The position numbers and the translations under genes were made by a program. Under the pieces are notes generated by a model that was not told where the DNA came from, made no database searches, and saw only the letters and a list, made by a program, of their open reading frames with translations. This document shows positions 20,674 through 29,378 of a stretch of DNA of 29,760 bases, piece after piece. Within the stretch, counting starts at the first letter, position 1. Each line of letters starts with the position of its first letter. The DNA comes from CF-113 sp035308345 (GTDB taxonomy: Bacteria > Chloroflexota > Ktedonobacteria > Ktedonobacterales > Ktedonobacteraceae). The DNA is taken from positions 1-29,760 of the forward strand of contig DATGGW010000247.1 of assembly GCA_035308345.1 (NCBI GenBank). Direction: 5' to 3'.

Positions 20674-22362
20674 ATGAGTCATTTTTTGAAAGGCAAGCAT
20701 GTTGCTTTCATCCTGGTTGCTATTACACTCGTCGCGGGTGTCATGGGCGGTGTAGCTCTGCGTGGAGCTTCGCATGCCGCAGCGCCTGCTAAGGCAGGGA
20801 GGATGGCTGTAAGCAATAGCAAGAGTGCGTTCTGTTCTCAGGTCGGCAAGACTATCTTCGTCTCCTCGGGAGCCATGATGTACTGTTTCGGCCCGCAGCC
20901 CAACGGTCCTGGTGCTGGAACTCACAGCAATAAGAAGAACAGATTTGGCTCGAACGTCGATGCCGCAAGCCCGGCTGAGGACGTCTCGCCCAATGGTACG
21001 CAGGCATACGGGCAGTCTGAGGTCTCCACCGCCGCCGTTGGTTCGTATGTGGTCGAGGGATGGAACGACGCCACCGCGTTCTTCTCTCCACCCTGTTCGC
21101 CTGGGAACAAGGACCAGTTGAGCGGCTGGGGCTTCTCGAGCAATGGTGGGAAATCATTCACCGATGAGGGCGGCTTGCCCAATACCGACTGCGCCACGTC
21201 TTCGTGGAGCGGCGATCCGAGCGTCGAGGCCTGGGCACCCGGTGGGACACCCTACTTCTACCAGAGCGGCCTGATAAGCGGATCTTTCCCAGGTGGCGCT
21301 TTCGGTCTGGATGTAGCCCTCACGGCGTGTAAAGTGAGTCCGCCCAGTTCCATCACTTGCAATCCAACACCCACTTTCCTGACAGATAGTCCCGGCAGCA
21401 TCAACATCGAGGACAAAGAGTTCATGTCGATCGATCCCGTGCGCCAAATACTGTACGTGTCCTTCACAGATTTCTTCAACGGACCAAATGGTGATGATAT
21501 CACTCTGTGGGCCTGCGACATTTCGAACCCAGGTACGCCTGTGTGTCACGGTCCGCTGTATGTCGCTGGCACTAGCCCTTGTGAGGTCGAGGGTGCTTAC
21601 CCGGCAGTCGATCTGGCCACCGGCGATGTCTACATTGCCTATGAGAGCAACTGGGCCACCAACATTTTCACTCCCGCGTGCTTCTCAGTGCCGGTGCAGA
21701 ACGTCGTGAATCAAGTGGGCAGCCCATGTACCTTACCGGTGGCAACCTTCCCCAATGCTTGTCCCGCAGAGAATGCATTCACTAAGGCGGCAGTCAACAT
21801 CACGTCGATGGACGCCGCGTTAATCCCCGGCTATAACCGCTTCCCGATGAACGACTTCCCGCGTATTGCGGTGAGCGACCCATTCAAGACGGTGAGCATC
21901 GTCTGGAACGACGCCCGCTTCCATCCGGCAGGCGATATCCTGCTGCAGAGCTTCTGGAAGAGTACTTTCCCGGCCACGGTTCAGAGCGCGCCGGTACGTA
22001 TCAATAGCGCTACCGGTGGATGGCACATGCTACCCGCCCTGCGCAATACCGATGACGACGGCGATCTACAGATTTCATTCTACGGTCGCGCCTCGGCGAA
22101 CACCGATGTGACGAACGTCTACGCGGCTATCGATGTCGCCCCCACCACGACTGCTACGCACGGCAACGTGCTGGTGACGACGGCTCCGAGCGCCTGGGTA
22201 GATGTCTCTTCGGACATTATCCCGAACTTTGGCGACTACACCGATAACTATGTGATCGCCACAGCCGGCGCTCCCTATACGCAGCAGACGTTGTACGTAG
22301 CGTGGTCTGATGGGCGCCTGGGCGATCCACAACCCTTCAATGCGCACGCGCATACCAACTAG
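20674..22362 (+). CDS. Secreted sialidase-like (BNR-repeat) propeller protein of unknown activity
   Basis: This is a 562-residue exported protein. The signal peptide spans about residues 1-35: basic MSHFLKGKH, hydrophobic VAFILVAITLVAGVMGGVAL, then an AxA-type site in SHAAAP. The mature part resembles the six-bladed sialidase/BNR propeller group. WGFSSNGGKSF is an Asp-box-like turn. Repeated blade strands include ILYVSFTDFFNG, DVYIAYESNW and TVSIVWNDAR, and a final blade reads TLYVAWSDGRLGD. About a dozen Cys residues in the middle suggest disulfide bonds. I cannot place the arginine triad or nucleophilic Tyr of true sialidases, so an enzymatic role is not claimed. It is expressed from a strong-looking promoter with a long leader, stands alone, and is followed by a hairpin. 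Confidence 0.72.
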   Translation: MSHFLKGKHVAFILVAITLVAGVMGGVALRGASHAAAPAKAGRMAVSNSKSAFCSQVGKTIFVSSGAMMYCFGPQPNGPGAGTHSNKKNRFGSNVDAASPAEDVSPNGTQAYGQSEVSTAAVGSYVVEGWNDATAFFSPPCSPGNKDQLSGWGFSSNGGKSFTDEGGLPNTDCATSSWSGDPSVEAWAPGGTPYFYQSGLISGSFPGGAFGLDVALTACKVSPPSSITCNPTPTFLTDSPGSINIEDKEFMSIDPVRQILYVSFTDFFNGPNGDDITLWACDISNPGTPVCHGPLYVAGTSPCEVEGAYPAVDLATGDVYIAYESNWATNIFTPACFSVPVQNVVNQVGSPCTLPVATFPNACPAENAFTKAAVNITSMDAALIPGYNRFPMNDFPRIAVSDPFKTVSIVWNDARFHPAGDILLQSFWKSTFPATVQSAPVRINSATGGWHMLPALRNTDDDGDLQISFYGRASANTDVTNVYAAIDVAPTTTATHGNVLVTTAPSAWVDVSSDIIPNFGDYTDNYVIATAGAPYTQQTLYVAWSDGRLGDPQPFNAHAHTN

Positions 22363-22381
22363 GTAAGTTGGTAACTACCCC

Positions 22382-22409
22382 GGCTGGCATTTGCTAGTAC
22401 ATGCCAGCC
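22382..22409. terminator. Terminator-like hairpin after the sialidase-like gene
   Basis: The perfect 9-bp arms GGCTGGCAT (22382-22390) and ATGCCAGCC (22401-22409), with a 10-nt loop, lie 20 nt after the stop codon. The following TGTTTC is only a partial U-tract, so efficiency is uncertain. Confidence 0.5.
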
Positions 22410-22534
22410 TGTTTCAGAAGCCAGAGTTCTAAAAGACAGACGAAGGTTTGACCAATATCAAGCTCTCGCCTGTTTGTTAATTCAGAGAAATAATGTGTAC
22501 CGTAGTGTAATCGTGTCTCCCCGACTCATTTGGG

Positions 22535-22603
22535 GGACGAGGGCGACAGCACTGCCCCGACGCGAATGACGAGGGACCCAGCAGGGGTAAGGACGAGGGC
22601 GAC
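22535..22603. repeat. GACGAGGG short repeats (three copies)
   Basis: GACGAGGG occurs at 22536-22543, 22568-22575 and 22592-22599. The first and third are part of an identical 13-mer GGACGAGGGCGAC. The third continues into GACCGCCAGGGTC, a degraded match to the GCAAG-loop hairpin core found at 9850 and 11530. This looks like a decayed member of that repeat family between convergent genes. Confidence 0.4.
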
Positions 22604-22625
22604 CGCCAGGGTCTAAGTGGATGGT

Positions 22626-24560
22626 TTAGCTCTTGTCCCTGCTATTGTTATCGCTAGAGGGGTTATGTCGCAGACGAGCGAGCCAGTTGGTGCGCGTCGC
22701 TGGAGAAACTGGCGGTCGTAAAAGCTGCTCTTGCCCCTCGCTGCTGTATCCGTTAAAGCCGTGGTGACTCTCGGGTGGCGCAGGCGTGTGATGCGGTTGA
22801 ACTGTGGCTGCGCTGTCGGAATAGGCCGGCGCGGAATGTGGCGATTGCGAGATTGACGAGAAGCCATTGTTGTTGCGCTCGTCGAAGGTTGTCTCGCTGC
22901 GAACCGGCTCATGGGGATTTGGCAGGTCGGCGGGTGACAGGTTGCCGGTGAGCAATGGCGGCTCTTTAAGAATCTGGTCGCGCCGCATGGGCTGGGTTTC
23001 TTGATTTTCCAGGGCGAGCCGCTCATCCAGTTCCTCTAACAGGTGCTGAATATCGGGGCGTAATTTGCGGTTCTTTTCAGGAATGCGCGTCCACTGCGCC
23101 AGCGCTGCCGGGTAATAGCCTGCGCGGTAACAGTACAGGCCGAGCATGGCGCGAGCGTCGAAGATATTCATGCGCTGCCAGAGGGCGAGTTCTTCTGCCG
23201 GAGTTTCGATCACATCTTCGTTGGCTTCGATGAACTCCACGCGATGATAGAGATTCAAGCCCCACAGGCGATAGGGATAGCCATAGTACAGGGCCAGGCG
23301 GCGCCGGCGTGTGCGCTCGGCAGGGTGCTTGCCTACAAAGTAGCGGCGAGTGTATGAGCCGCTTGACCAGATGAACCACGCCAGGATCAGCACCAGAATA
23401 CGGCCAAGATAGCGCTCCCAGGTTTCGGGGGCAAAGTATACCAGAACGCCCAGGGCAGCGAAGCAAGCGCCTAATGCCCAGGCTCCATAAACCAGGCGGC
23501 GCCTGTCCCATCCCAGCAGATCGAAATGGTGGTGCAGGGGAGTTGCCAGGAATGGCAGGGGAAATTCGGTATGTGGCACGAACTCGTTTTGACTGGCGAA
23601 GCGCAGCACTTGCAGGCGTTTGCGGAAGAAACGGGTGAGCAATTTGGCCGAAATGAGCGCGGAAAGCCCTTCCAGCACAAAGGCGCAGCCGATCATCAAG
23701 AGCAGAATTTCATTGCGTGAGAAGATAGCCACCATGGCGAGGATGCCGCCCAAACTTAATGCGCCGCTATCACCCATGTAAATTTTGGCGCGTCTCTTCG
23801 CGGTGCTGCGCCGCGCAGCCCACGAGGACGGCCAGTTCCACGGCAGGTAGCCCAGCACGCCGCCCGCGCAGAGAAAAGTCAGTATTTCCAGCACAATGCC
23901 CTCAGGGTGTTTCGGGTTGAGAAGGCCGGTAATAATGATGCCAAAAGCCAGGGCTGCGCTGAATACAAGGCCGCCGGCCAATCCATCCAGACCATCGCTA
24001 AAATCGACCGAGATGGAGGTGACACTGCCGATCAACCCCGTCAATAACATGAGAAAGATGAGCCAGGCGCCAGGAATGAGGAAGAGCGGCCCCAGTATAT
24101 CCGAATACGGGGAATAAGGCTGGCGCCCGGTTTGAGTAAACAGGTAATAACACAATGCGGCAGCCATCGAAACAATGAACACGCCGGCGAATTTGGCGCG
24201 CTCCGAAATGCCTTCGTTGTGATGTACTTTGTACCAATCGTCGATCAGGCCAACAATCATAAAAGCGAGAGTTGCGCCCAGACCTATCAGTAGCAGCACC
24301 CATTGTTGCATGTTTAGTTTGAAGAGGAAGCCAGCGCCAATGCCCGTGACAATAATAGACAATGTAAAGGCCGGGCCGCCCACCAGTGGAAGTTCGATGG
24401 TCTTGATTTCTCGACCACCGGGCGGGATGTCAAAGCGGTGCGGGCCAGGTTTAAATTCACCACTGCGGAACCTGGGAAATAATAGCTTCGCGACCCAGCA
24501 CAAAATCAGGCTGAGTAGCCCGCATGTAATGAAGATTAATAACAACCAGACTGGTACCAT
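22626..24560 (-). CDS. mraY: MraY-like phospho-MurNAc-pentapeptide transferase with long C-terminal extension
   Basis: This is a polytopic 644-residue protein of the MraY/WecA family. MraY moves phospho-MurNAc-pentapeptide from UDP to undecaprenyl phosphate, making lipid I. Membrane helices alternate with family motifs: GLIDDWYK (Asp107-Asp108), DFSDGLDGLAGG (about 186-196), YMGDSGALSLGG (Asp264) and PLHHHFDLLGW (343-345). The HHH motif is the mark of MraY rather than WecA. The usual Asn of NxxDGLDG is Asp here. MraY normally ends near 320-360 residues. This protein adds about 250: a further hydrophobic segment (about 376-400), a helical TPR-like stretch (YRAGYYPAALAQWTRIP, near 480), and a Pro/Ser/His-rich tail. 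ATG 24560 is favoured over GTG 24572 by the SD GGGAG. It is the last gene of the qng1-murE-mraY set. Confidence 0.88.
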   Translation of the reverse strand: MVPVWLLLIFITCGLLSLILCWVAKLLFPRFRSGEFKPGPHRFDIPPGGREIKTIELPLVGGPAFTLSIIVTGIGAGFLFKLNMQQWVLLLIGLGATLAFMIVGLIDDWYKVHHNEGISERAKFAGVFIVSMAAALCYYLFTQTGRQPYSPYSDILGPLFLIPGAWLIFLMLLTGLIGSVTSISVDFSDGLDGLAGGLVFSAALAFGIIITGLLNPKHPEGIVLEILTFLCAGGVLGYLPWNWPSSWAARRSTAKRRAKIYMGDSGALSLGGILAMVAIFSRNEILLLMIGCAFVLEGLSALISAKLLTRFFRKRLQVLRFASQNEFVPHTEFPLPFLATPLHHHFDLLGWDRRRLVYGAWALGACFAALGVLVYFAPETWERYLGRILVLILAWFIWSSGSYTRRYFVGKHPAERTRRRRLALYYGYPYRLWGLNLYHRVEFIEANEDVIETPAEELALWQRMNIFDARAMLGLYCYRAGYYPAALAQWTRIPEKNRKLRPDIQHLLEELDERLALENQETQPMRRDQILKEPPLLTGNLSPADLPNPHEPVRSETTFDERNNNGFSSISQSPHSAPAYSDSAATVQPHHTPAPPESHHGFNGYSSEGQEQLLRPPVSPATRTNWLARLRHNPSSDNNSRDKS

Positions 24561-24565
24561 GTCAA

Positions 24566-24570
24566 CTCCC
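24566..24570 (-). promoter_or_regulatory. SD that sets the mraY start at 24560
   Basis: On the minus strand GGGAG lies 5 nt before ATG 24560. The longer GTG start at 24572 overlaps this site and lacks an SD at proper distance. Confidence 0.55.
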
Positions 24571-24641
24571 ACTGACGAAATTCATCCCGGCGTTTTACAA
24601 TTTGTAACGTCGAACATGTTTATACGGTAACGTGTGCCCTG

Positions 24642-26186
24642 TTAAAGTAAACGCAGTTGTTCACGTGCTACGCGCCGGTCGTCCCACGGAATCTTATCCC
24701 TACCTATTATTATACTTTGTTCGTGACCTTTGCCTGCCAGCAGGACTGTATCGCCTGCCCGCGCATTCGCCAGGGCTGTCGCGATGGCCTGTGTTCGATC
24801 TGCTATACAAAGGAAATCTCGTCCCTCGCGCTTGCCTTCCGCTTCGCTCCCGGCGGCTATTTCCCGCAAAATCCTGGTGCGGTCCTCTTCGCGTGGGTCC
24901 TCATCAGTAATAACGAAAAAGTCGGCCATCTGAGCGGCTATTCGTCCCATAATAGGACGTTTGAGCACATCTCGTTCTCCGGCTGAGCCAAACACGACCA
25001 ATAATTTGCCCGCCGTCAGCGGTCTCAGGATGGCGAGCACCTTTGCAAGGCTGTCAGGTGTATGGGCATAATCCACGATGACCGTGAACGGCTGCCCTGC
25101 GTCGATGCGCTCCATGCGTCCCGTGACGCCGGTGACTTTTGCGAGCGCGCGCGCGCAGATTGCGGGCGAAATGCCCTGGCTGCAGGCGGTCGCGATAGCA
25201 GCCAGGCAATTGCTCACATTAAAACGACCGACGAGTTGGGTTTCAATCTCGACCTCGGCGCCTGGCATGATGGCGCGAAAGCGCGTGCGACTGGCATCGA
25301 GGCGCACATCAACTGCGCGGATAGAGGCAGGTTGATCGATGGCATAATCCAGCAGCGGAACGCGGCAGTATGGCCGCAAAAAATCGTAGGACGAATCGTC
25401 ACGATTCAGGATGGCAGCGGGCCAGATATTCAGACCTTTGTCGCGAGCAGGGTCGAGCATTTCGAACAGGCGCGCTTTGGCGCGCCGGTAATTCTCAAGC
25501 GATTTATGAAATTCAAGGTGCTCGTGGGTGATATTGGTGACTACTCCGACATCGAAGACGCATCCGCGCACTCGTTGTAACGCCAGCCCGTGTGATGTTG
25601 CCTCGATTACAGCGTGCGTGATGCCCTCGTCGACCATGCGCCGTAGTAACTGCTGCACCTCAAGAGCTTCCAGGGTGCTCTGGCGGGTGGTATTCTCCCA
25701 TTCCTGACCATCGATCTTGAAATTCGCAGTAGTCATGAGACCGGCGCGTTTGCCGGCTTCACTGAAGATGGTATGAATAAGATTGCTGGTGGTGGTTTTC
25801 CCATCGGTCCCGGTCACGCCAATGGTGCAGAGTCGCTGCGCAGGATAGCTATAAAACGCGCACGACAGGTCGGCCAGCGCTGCCAGCACATCCTGCACTT
25901 CTATATAAGGTAGAGGAGGCTCTATAGAGGACGGGAGAATGCCAGTGAGCGCCGGTCCAAGCGCGGCAACGGCCCCGCGCTGCGCGGCGTCGGCCAGATA
26001 TTTGCGGCCATCGGTATGCGAGCCTGGAACGGCAATGAAGAGCGTTCCCGGCGTCACCTTGCGTGAGTCATAGGCCAGGTTGGCAATCTCTTTTTGCTCA
26101 AATGTGGGAGCCAGATGCATTGCGCCCACCTCTTGTGACTGTTGCGGCGACTGTTCTAAGGCCGCCAGCAGGGTCTTTAGTTGCAT
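24642..26186 (-). CDS. murE: UDP-MurNAc-L-Ala-D-Glu:diamino-acid ligase (MurE)
   Basis: This is a 514-residue Mur ligase that adds the third, diamino acid residue to the peptidoglycan precursor in the cytoplasm. Features are the N-terminal UDP-MurNAc domain (ANLAYDSRKVTPGTLFIAVPG), the ATP loop GVTGTDGKTTTSN (123-135), EATSHGL and TNITHEHLEFH, the carbamylated-lysine segment ENYRRAKARLF (Lys237), and the C-terminal domain with DYAHTPDSL, VFGSAGERD and LLAGKGHEQ. The diamino-acid-selecting motif reads EDPR (429-432) where DAP-type MurE has DNPR. An L-ornithine or other substrate is therefore possible, but this is inference. The SD AGGAA overlaps the qng1 stop codon and the genes are 8 nt apart, so they are coupled. 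The mraY-like gene follows after about 80 nt. Confidence 0.95.
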   Translation of the reverse strand: MQLKTLLAALEQSPQQSQEVGAMHLAPTFEQKEIANLAYDSRKVTPGTLFIAVPGSHTDGRKYLADAAQRGAVAALGPALTGILPSSIEPPLPYIEVQDVLAALADLSCAFYSYPAQRLCTIGVTGTDGKTTTSNLIHTIFSEAGKRAGLMTTANFKIDGQEWENTTRQSTLEALEVQQLLRRMVDEGITHAVIEATSHGLALQRVRGCVFDVGVVTNITHEHLEFHKSLENYRRAKARLFEMLDPARDKGLNIWPAAILNRDDSSYDFLRPYCRVPLLDYAIDQPASIRAVDVRLDASRTRFRAIMPGAEVEIETQLVGRFNVSNCLAAIATACSQGISPAICARALAKVTGVTGRMERIDAGQPFTVIVDYAHTPDSLAKVLAILRPLTAGKLLVVFGSAGERDVLKRPIMGRIAAQMADFFVITDEDPREEDRTRILREIAAGSEAEGKREGRDFLCIADRTQAIATALANARAGDTVLLAGKGHEQSIIIGRDKIPWDDRRVAREQLRLL

Positions 26187-26194
26187 TTGTATTC

Positions 26195-27289
26195 CTAGTA
26201 ATAGATGGTGCGCGTCCGATGATATGGACGCATGTCAGCGATATCATGGCTCAACAGCCAGAGCCGTTGATCGATTTCGGCTGCCGTCAGTGACCCATGC
26301 CCGGCGGCGCTCATCGTTTGTCGTAGTAATTCGCATGCCCACACCGCTGCTGCTCGAATCTCGACTTCCTCGTCACTGCCGGACTCTAACAGTTCAAAAT
26401 TGTCGATACGTTCGGCCAGCGCGGGGTGATATTCCAGCACGCCGAAATGACGCAATATTTGTGGTAACTTATAATCCGCGAAAATGGTGAGTTGATGCAG
26501 GTCTGTAAACGCGCCCCATTGTTTGCCGCCAAATGCGCCATGGAGGTCAGATACGCAAATCTGGGCGCGCTTGAAAAAGCGCACTTCTTGCTTGCGAAAA
26601 TCGGCGACATCGTGAAACGAGGGGAAATGCTCGACCAGCAGCAAGGCCAGTCTGACCGCGCTTCCGCCAGCTTCCTCAATGGCATGCGTAAATTGCCCGT
26701 CGAAGCGCTCAAGCAGAACGCTGCCTGCTTCGCGCGCGTTAGCTAAACGCTGCTGGAAAAGTGGAATCGGAGCCGAGGTCAGGTTTAGCGCGCCCGTTCC
26801 CTCAGGAGGAGGAACGCTGCGAAAAATATGCGCCAGGTCAACGCTGCTCATTTCGCTCAGGTAGTGCGCATCCCACAGGGGATAGCCCTCTTGCACGGCT
26901 CGCGTGAGCGAGGCAGCTAAGGCCCAGTATCCATTCAGCACCTCACCCTCGTATTCGATAGACCAGCGCGGTTGATCCTTCTCCGCCCAGAAGCAAAAGT
27001 TGAGCGCGTCGAGCAGCAGCAGCCAGTTGGCTGTACGCTCTGTGCCATCAAAAAAATGATATTGTTGATGCCATGTCGGATCAGGAGCAGTGGTATCCGG
27101 CGCATTCGAGCGCATTGAGAAATCCAGCAGGTGAATTTGCAGCGTATTGAGGCGTTCGTAGTTGATCCAGACAAGCTCACCTAACTCGACTACCGGGAGC
27201 GTCGATGTGAGTACGCCGAGTTGATCGGGGTTAATGAGGTGATAGACGTTGTCAGTTTCATCGTCCGCATCAAACCATTGAGCGTTCAT
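26195..27289 (-). CDS. qng1: Queuosine-5'-phosphate N-glycosylase (Qng1/DUF2419, queuine salvage)
   Basis: This 364-residue protein matches the Q-salvage (DUF2419, human C9orf64-like) family, whose members release queuine base from queuosine 5'-phosphate. Family landmarks appear in order: LLLLDALNFCFWAEKDQPRW (about 90-109), GYWALAASLTRA and YPLWDAHYLSEM, FFKRAQICVSDLHGAFGGK (238-256), TIFADYKLPQILRHFGVLEY (268-287, including the conserved Asp272), the acidic GSDEEVEIRAAAVWACELL, and the terminal HRTRTIYY. The length is normal. It heads the operon with murE only 8 nt downstream, an odd pairing of tRNA-base salvage with wall synthesis. Identification is by remembered family motifs, without a database search. 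Confidence 0.85.
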   Translation of the reverse strand: MNAQWFDADDETDNVYHLINPDQLGVLTSTLPVVELGELVWINYERLNTLQIHLLDFSMRSNAPDTTAPDPTWHQQYHFFDGTERTANWLLLLDALNFCFWAEKDQPRWSIEYEGEVLNGYWALAASLTRAVQEGYPLWDAHYLSEMSSVDLAHIFRSVPPPEGTGALNLTSAPIPLFQQRLANAREAGSVLLERFDGQFTHAIEEAGGSAVRLALLLVEHFPSFHDVADFRKQEVRFFKRAQICVSDLHGAFGGKQWGAFTDLHQLTIFADYKLPQILRHFGVLEYHPALAERIDNFELLESGSDEEVEIRAAAVWACELLRQTMSAAGHGSLTAAEIDQRLWLLSHDIADMRPYHRTRTIYY

Positions 27290-27503
27290 CGATCATTTCT
27301 CCACATTTCCGGGCAGATACACCCGCCACGATTGTACAGAGAATACGACGGTTCGTCAATGCCTTAAAAATGAACCGATGAGCTACTCAGCATTATGGAC
27401 ATAACGAACATTACACAGCATGCAAATATGGTGTAGTATATGCATCGTAGTATTCCAAACAGCAGTTTGTCAGGAAGGAGGATTCTCAACAGCAGTAAAG
27501 ACG

Positions 27504-27517
27504 AGCGTATATACGCT
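27504..27517. promoter_or_regulatory. Perfect 14-bp palindrome upstream of the permease gene
   Basis: AGCGTATATACGCT is fully self-complementary and lies 73 bp before the permease GTG. It has the size and AT-centred symmetry of a dimeric repressor operator. The function is an inference. Confidence 0.4.
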
Positions 27518-27577
27518 ACTGTCTTGTAGCATCATCCTTTCTATCGCTTCAACCCTGACAATACCGAAATTATTATT

Positions 27578-27583
27578 AGGAGG
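27578..27583 (+). promoter_or_regulatory. SD that sets the permease GTG start at 27591
   Basis: A perfect AGGAGG lies 7 nt before GTG 27591. The product then begins with a hydrophilic segment of about 35 residues before the first helix, as usual for this permease family. Confidence 0.75.
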
Positions 27584-27590
27584 TATTCTC

Positions 27591-29300
27591 GTGGCAACAT
27601 CGAAACGACAGGCTAAAGAAGAACTGATCGCGCACGACATGAAACGCCTGCACGGCCTGGGCTACGCGCAGGAACTCTTTCGCGCGATGGGCGGCTTCTC
27701 CAACTTCGCTATTTCCTTCACCATCATCTCAATCCTTAGTGGGTGCGTCACCCTCTTTTACCTGACCACGCTCGATGGAGGGTATTCAGCCGCCTCGATT
27801 GGCTGGCCCCTCATCACTGTCTTCGTGGTCATCGTCGCGCTGGGCATGGCCGAACTGGCCTCTGCCTTTCCGACGGCGGGCGGACTATACTACTGGGCCT
27901 CTAAGCTTGGTTTTAGAGGGCGTGGTGGGCCTGCCTGGGGATGGTTCACCGGCTGGTTTAACCTGATCGGCCAGATCGGTATCACCGCAGGTATCGCTTA
28001 TGGCGCTGCCATCACCCTTGACACGTTGCTGCATGCCTGGTTCCCTGGTGTTCCCGCCACAGTTTACAGTATTTCAAGCGCGGGCGCCTTCTATGATCCT
28101 GCCACACAACAGGTAACCCTGCTGATCTACGCCATCATACTGGCTGCGGTTGCCATGCTCAATATCTTCGGCGTGCGCATTGTGGCGTTCCTGAACGATG
28201 TCAGTGTCTGGTGGCATATCGTCGGTGTACTCCTGATTGTCGTAGGAGTCGTAGGTGCGACGCTCTTATCGTATCAGTTCAACCCTGGTGCAAGCGGAGT
28301 ATCACCTGCTACGCAGGTAACGGGCGCCGCTGTTCACGGGTTCAATTCTGTAAGCACGGTTTTCACACCCAACAACAACTTCAACTCGACCGGCTATCCC
28401 CTCTGGTACGCCTTCCTGCTAGGGCTGCTGCTGGCGCAGTACACCTACACGGGCTACGACGCTTCGGCGCATATGACGGAGGAGACCATCGGGGCCGAAA
28501 CGCGCGCACCCTGGGGAGTAGTGATGTCGGTAGTCGTCTCGGCTTTCGCCGGTTACGCGCTGCTGATGGGGCTGGTAGCGGCTTCTCCCAACCTGCTAGC
28601 GGCAGGTGGCTTCGTCAATCCGGTGCTGTACATCCTGCAAAGTCGTCTCAGCTATGTCCTGGGAACCCTCTTGTTCGCCGTGATATTTGTTGCGCAGTTC
28701 TTCTGCAGTATGTCCTCGGTCACGTCGAACTCACGTATGATCTATGCCTTCTCGCGTGACGGCGCTGTGCCTGGACACAATCTATGGCACAGACTGAATA
28801 GAGGTCGCACACCGCGTAATGCTATACTCCTGGCTGTAGTGTGTTCCTTTATCCTGGCTATCCCTTCATTAGGGAGCGTTACAGCCTACGTGGCGGTCAC
28901 TTCTATTGCCACTATCGGCCTCTATATCGCGTACGCGATACCAATTTTCCTGCGCCAGTTTTCAACGGACTTCGAGCGTGGACCCTGGCACCTGGGAGCC
29001 TGGAGCAGGCCGATTGGCTGGATCGCTGTGATCTGGGTTGTCTTCATCTCGGTGCTGTTTATGTTGCCTACCTTCAATCCTGCATCACTTGCTAAGGGTG
29101 TCAGCCCCTTTGCTACCTTTAACTACGCACCTGTGGCAGTGCTGGGCGTGCTCGTGATCGTGACTATCTGGTGGCTGGTGAGCGCGCGTAAGTGGTTCAA
29201 AGGACCAATCATTCAAGGCTCTGAGACGGAATTGGAGGCCATCGAGCGCAGCGTGGGCGAAACGGTTCACGTCGAAGGCAGTGCTGGCGGCGGCGAATAA
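27591..29300 (+). CDS. APC-superfamily amino acid / GABA-type permease
   Basis: This is a 569-residue inner-membrane transporter with about 12 hydrophobic spans. The N-terminus MKRLHGLGYAQELFRAMGGF leads into helix 1 (FSNFAISFTIISILSGC), as in the GABA/choline/polyamine (ACT/BAT1-like) branch of the APC superfamily. Other family segments are ALGMAELASAFPTAGGLYYW, GWFTGWFNLIGQIGITAGIAYG, the YTGYDASAHMTEET motif of helix 6 and the following loop, NSRMIYAFSRDGAVPG, and a hydrophilic C-terminal tail. It probably takes up an amino acid or amine by proton or cation symport. The substrate cannot be read from sequence. Start codon GTG is set by its SD. It is a single-gene unit with a strong terminator. 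A 14-bp palindrome upstream suggests repression. Confidence 0.9.
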   Translation: MATSKRQAKEELIAHDMKRLHGLGYAQELFRAMGGFSNFAISFTIISILSGCVTLFYLTTLDGGYSAASIGWPLITVFVVIVALGMAELASAFPTAGGLYYWASKLGFRGRGGPAWGWFTGWFNLIGQIGITAGIAYGAAITLDTLLHAWFPGVPATVYSISSAGAFYDPATQQVTLLIYAIILAAVAMLNIFGVRIVAFLNDVSVWWHIVGVLLIVVGVVGATLLSYQFNPGASGVSPATQVTGAAVHGFNSVSTVFTPNNNFNSTGYPLWYAFLLGLLLAQYTYTGYDASAHMTEETIGAETRAPWGVVMSVVVSAFAGYALLMGLVAASPNLLAAGGFVNPVLYILQSRLSYVLGTLLFAVIFVAQFFCSMSSVTSNSRMIYAFSRDGAVPGHNLWHRLNRGRTPRNAILLAVVCSFILAIPSLGSVTAYVAVTSIATIGLYIAYAIPIFLRQFSTDFERGPWHLGAWSRPIGWIAVIWVVFISVLFMLPTFNPASLAKGVSPFATFNYAPVAVLGVLVIVTIWWLVSARKWFKGPIIQGSETELEAIERSVGETVHVEGSAGGGE

Positions 29301-29325
29301 CATCTGATCATTATGCAACCCCAAC

Positions 29326-29371
29326 GAGCGAAGGATGGGTCCGGCAATTGATGCCCTCCTTCGCTCTTTTT
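29326..29371 (+). terminator. Intrinsic terminator of the permease gene
   Basis: The perfect 10-bp arms GAGCGAAGGA (29326-29335) and TCCTTCGCTC (29357-29366) are followed directly by five T. The loop is about 21 nt. Its position, 25 nt after the stop codon, is typical. Confidence 0.85.
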
Positions 29372-29378
29372 AAGTATT

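Larger units (their letters stand above)
27290..27590. other. Intergenic region qng1 / amino acid permease
   Basis: This is a 301-nt divergent spacer. It contains a perfect palindrome at 27504-27517 and an SD-like AAGGAGG at 27475-27481 with no start codon within 15 nt. The plus-strand permease frame stays open back to 27420, but the strong SD and GTG at 27591 argue against that extension. No clear consensus promoter was found on either strand. Confidence 0.45.

Noticed and set aside
22535..22603. Start of a CRISPR-like array from spaced GACGAGGG repeats
   Set aside because: The repeats are only 8-13 nt, spacing is irregular, and no cas gene is present.
27420..27590. 57-residue N-terminal extension of the permease
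   Set aside because: The frame is open, but a perfect AGGAGG sits 7 nt before GTG 27591, and homologues begin with a short hydrophilic segment.
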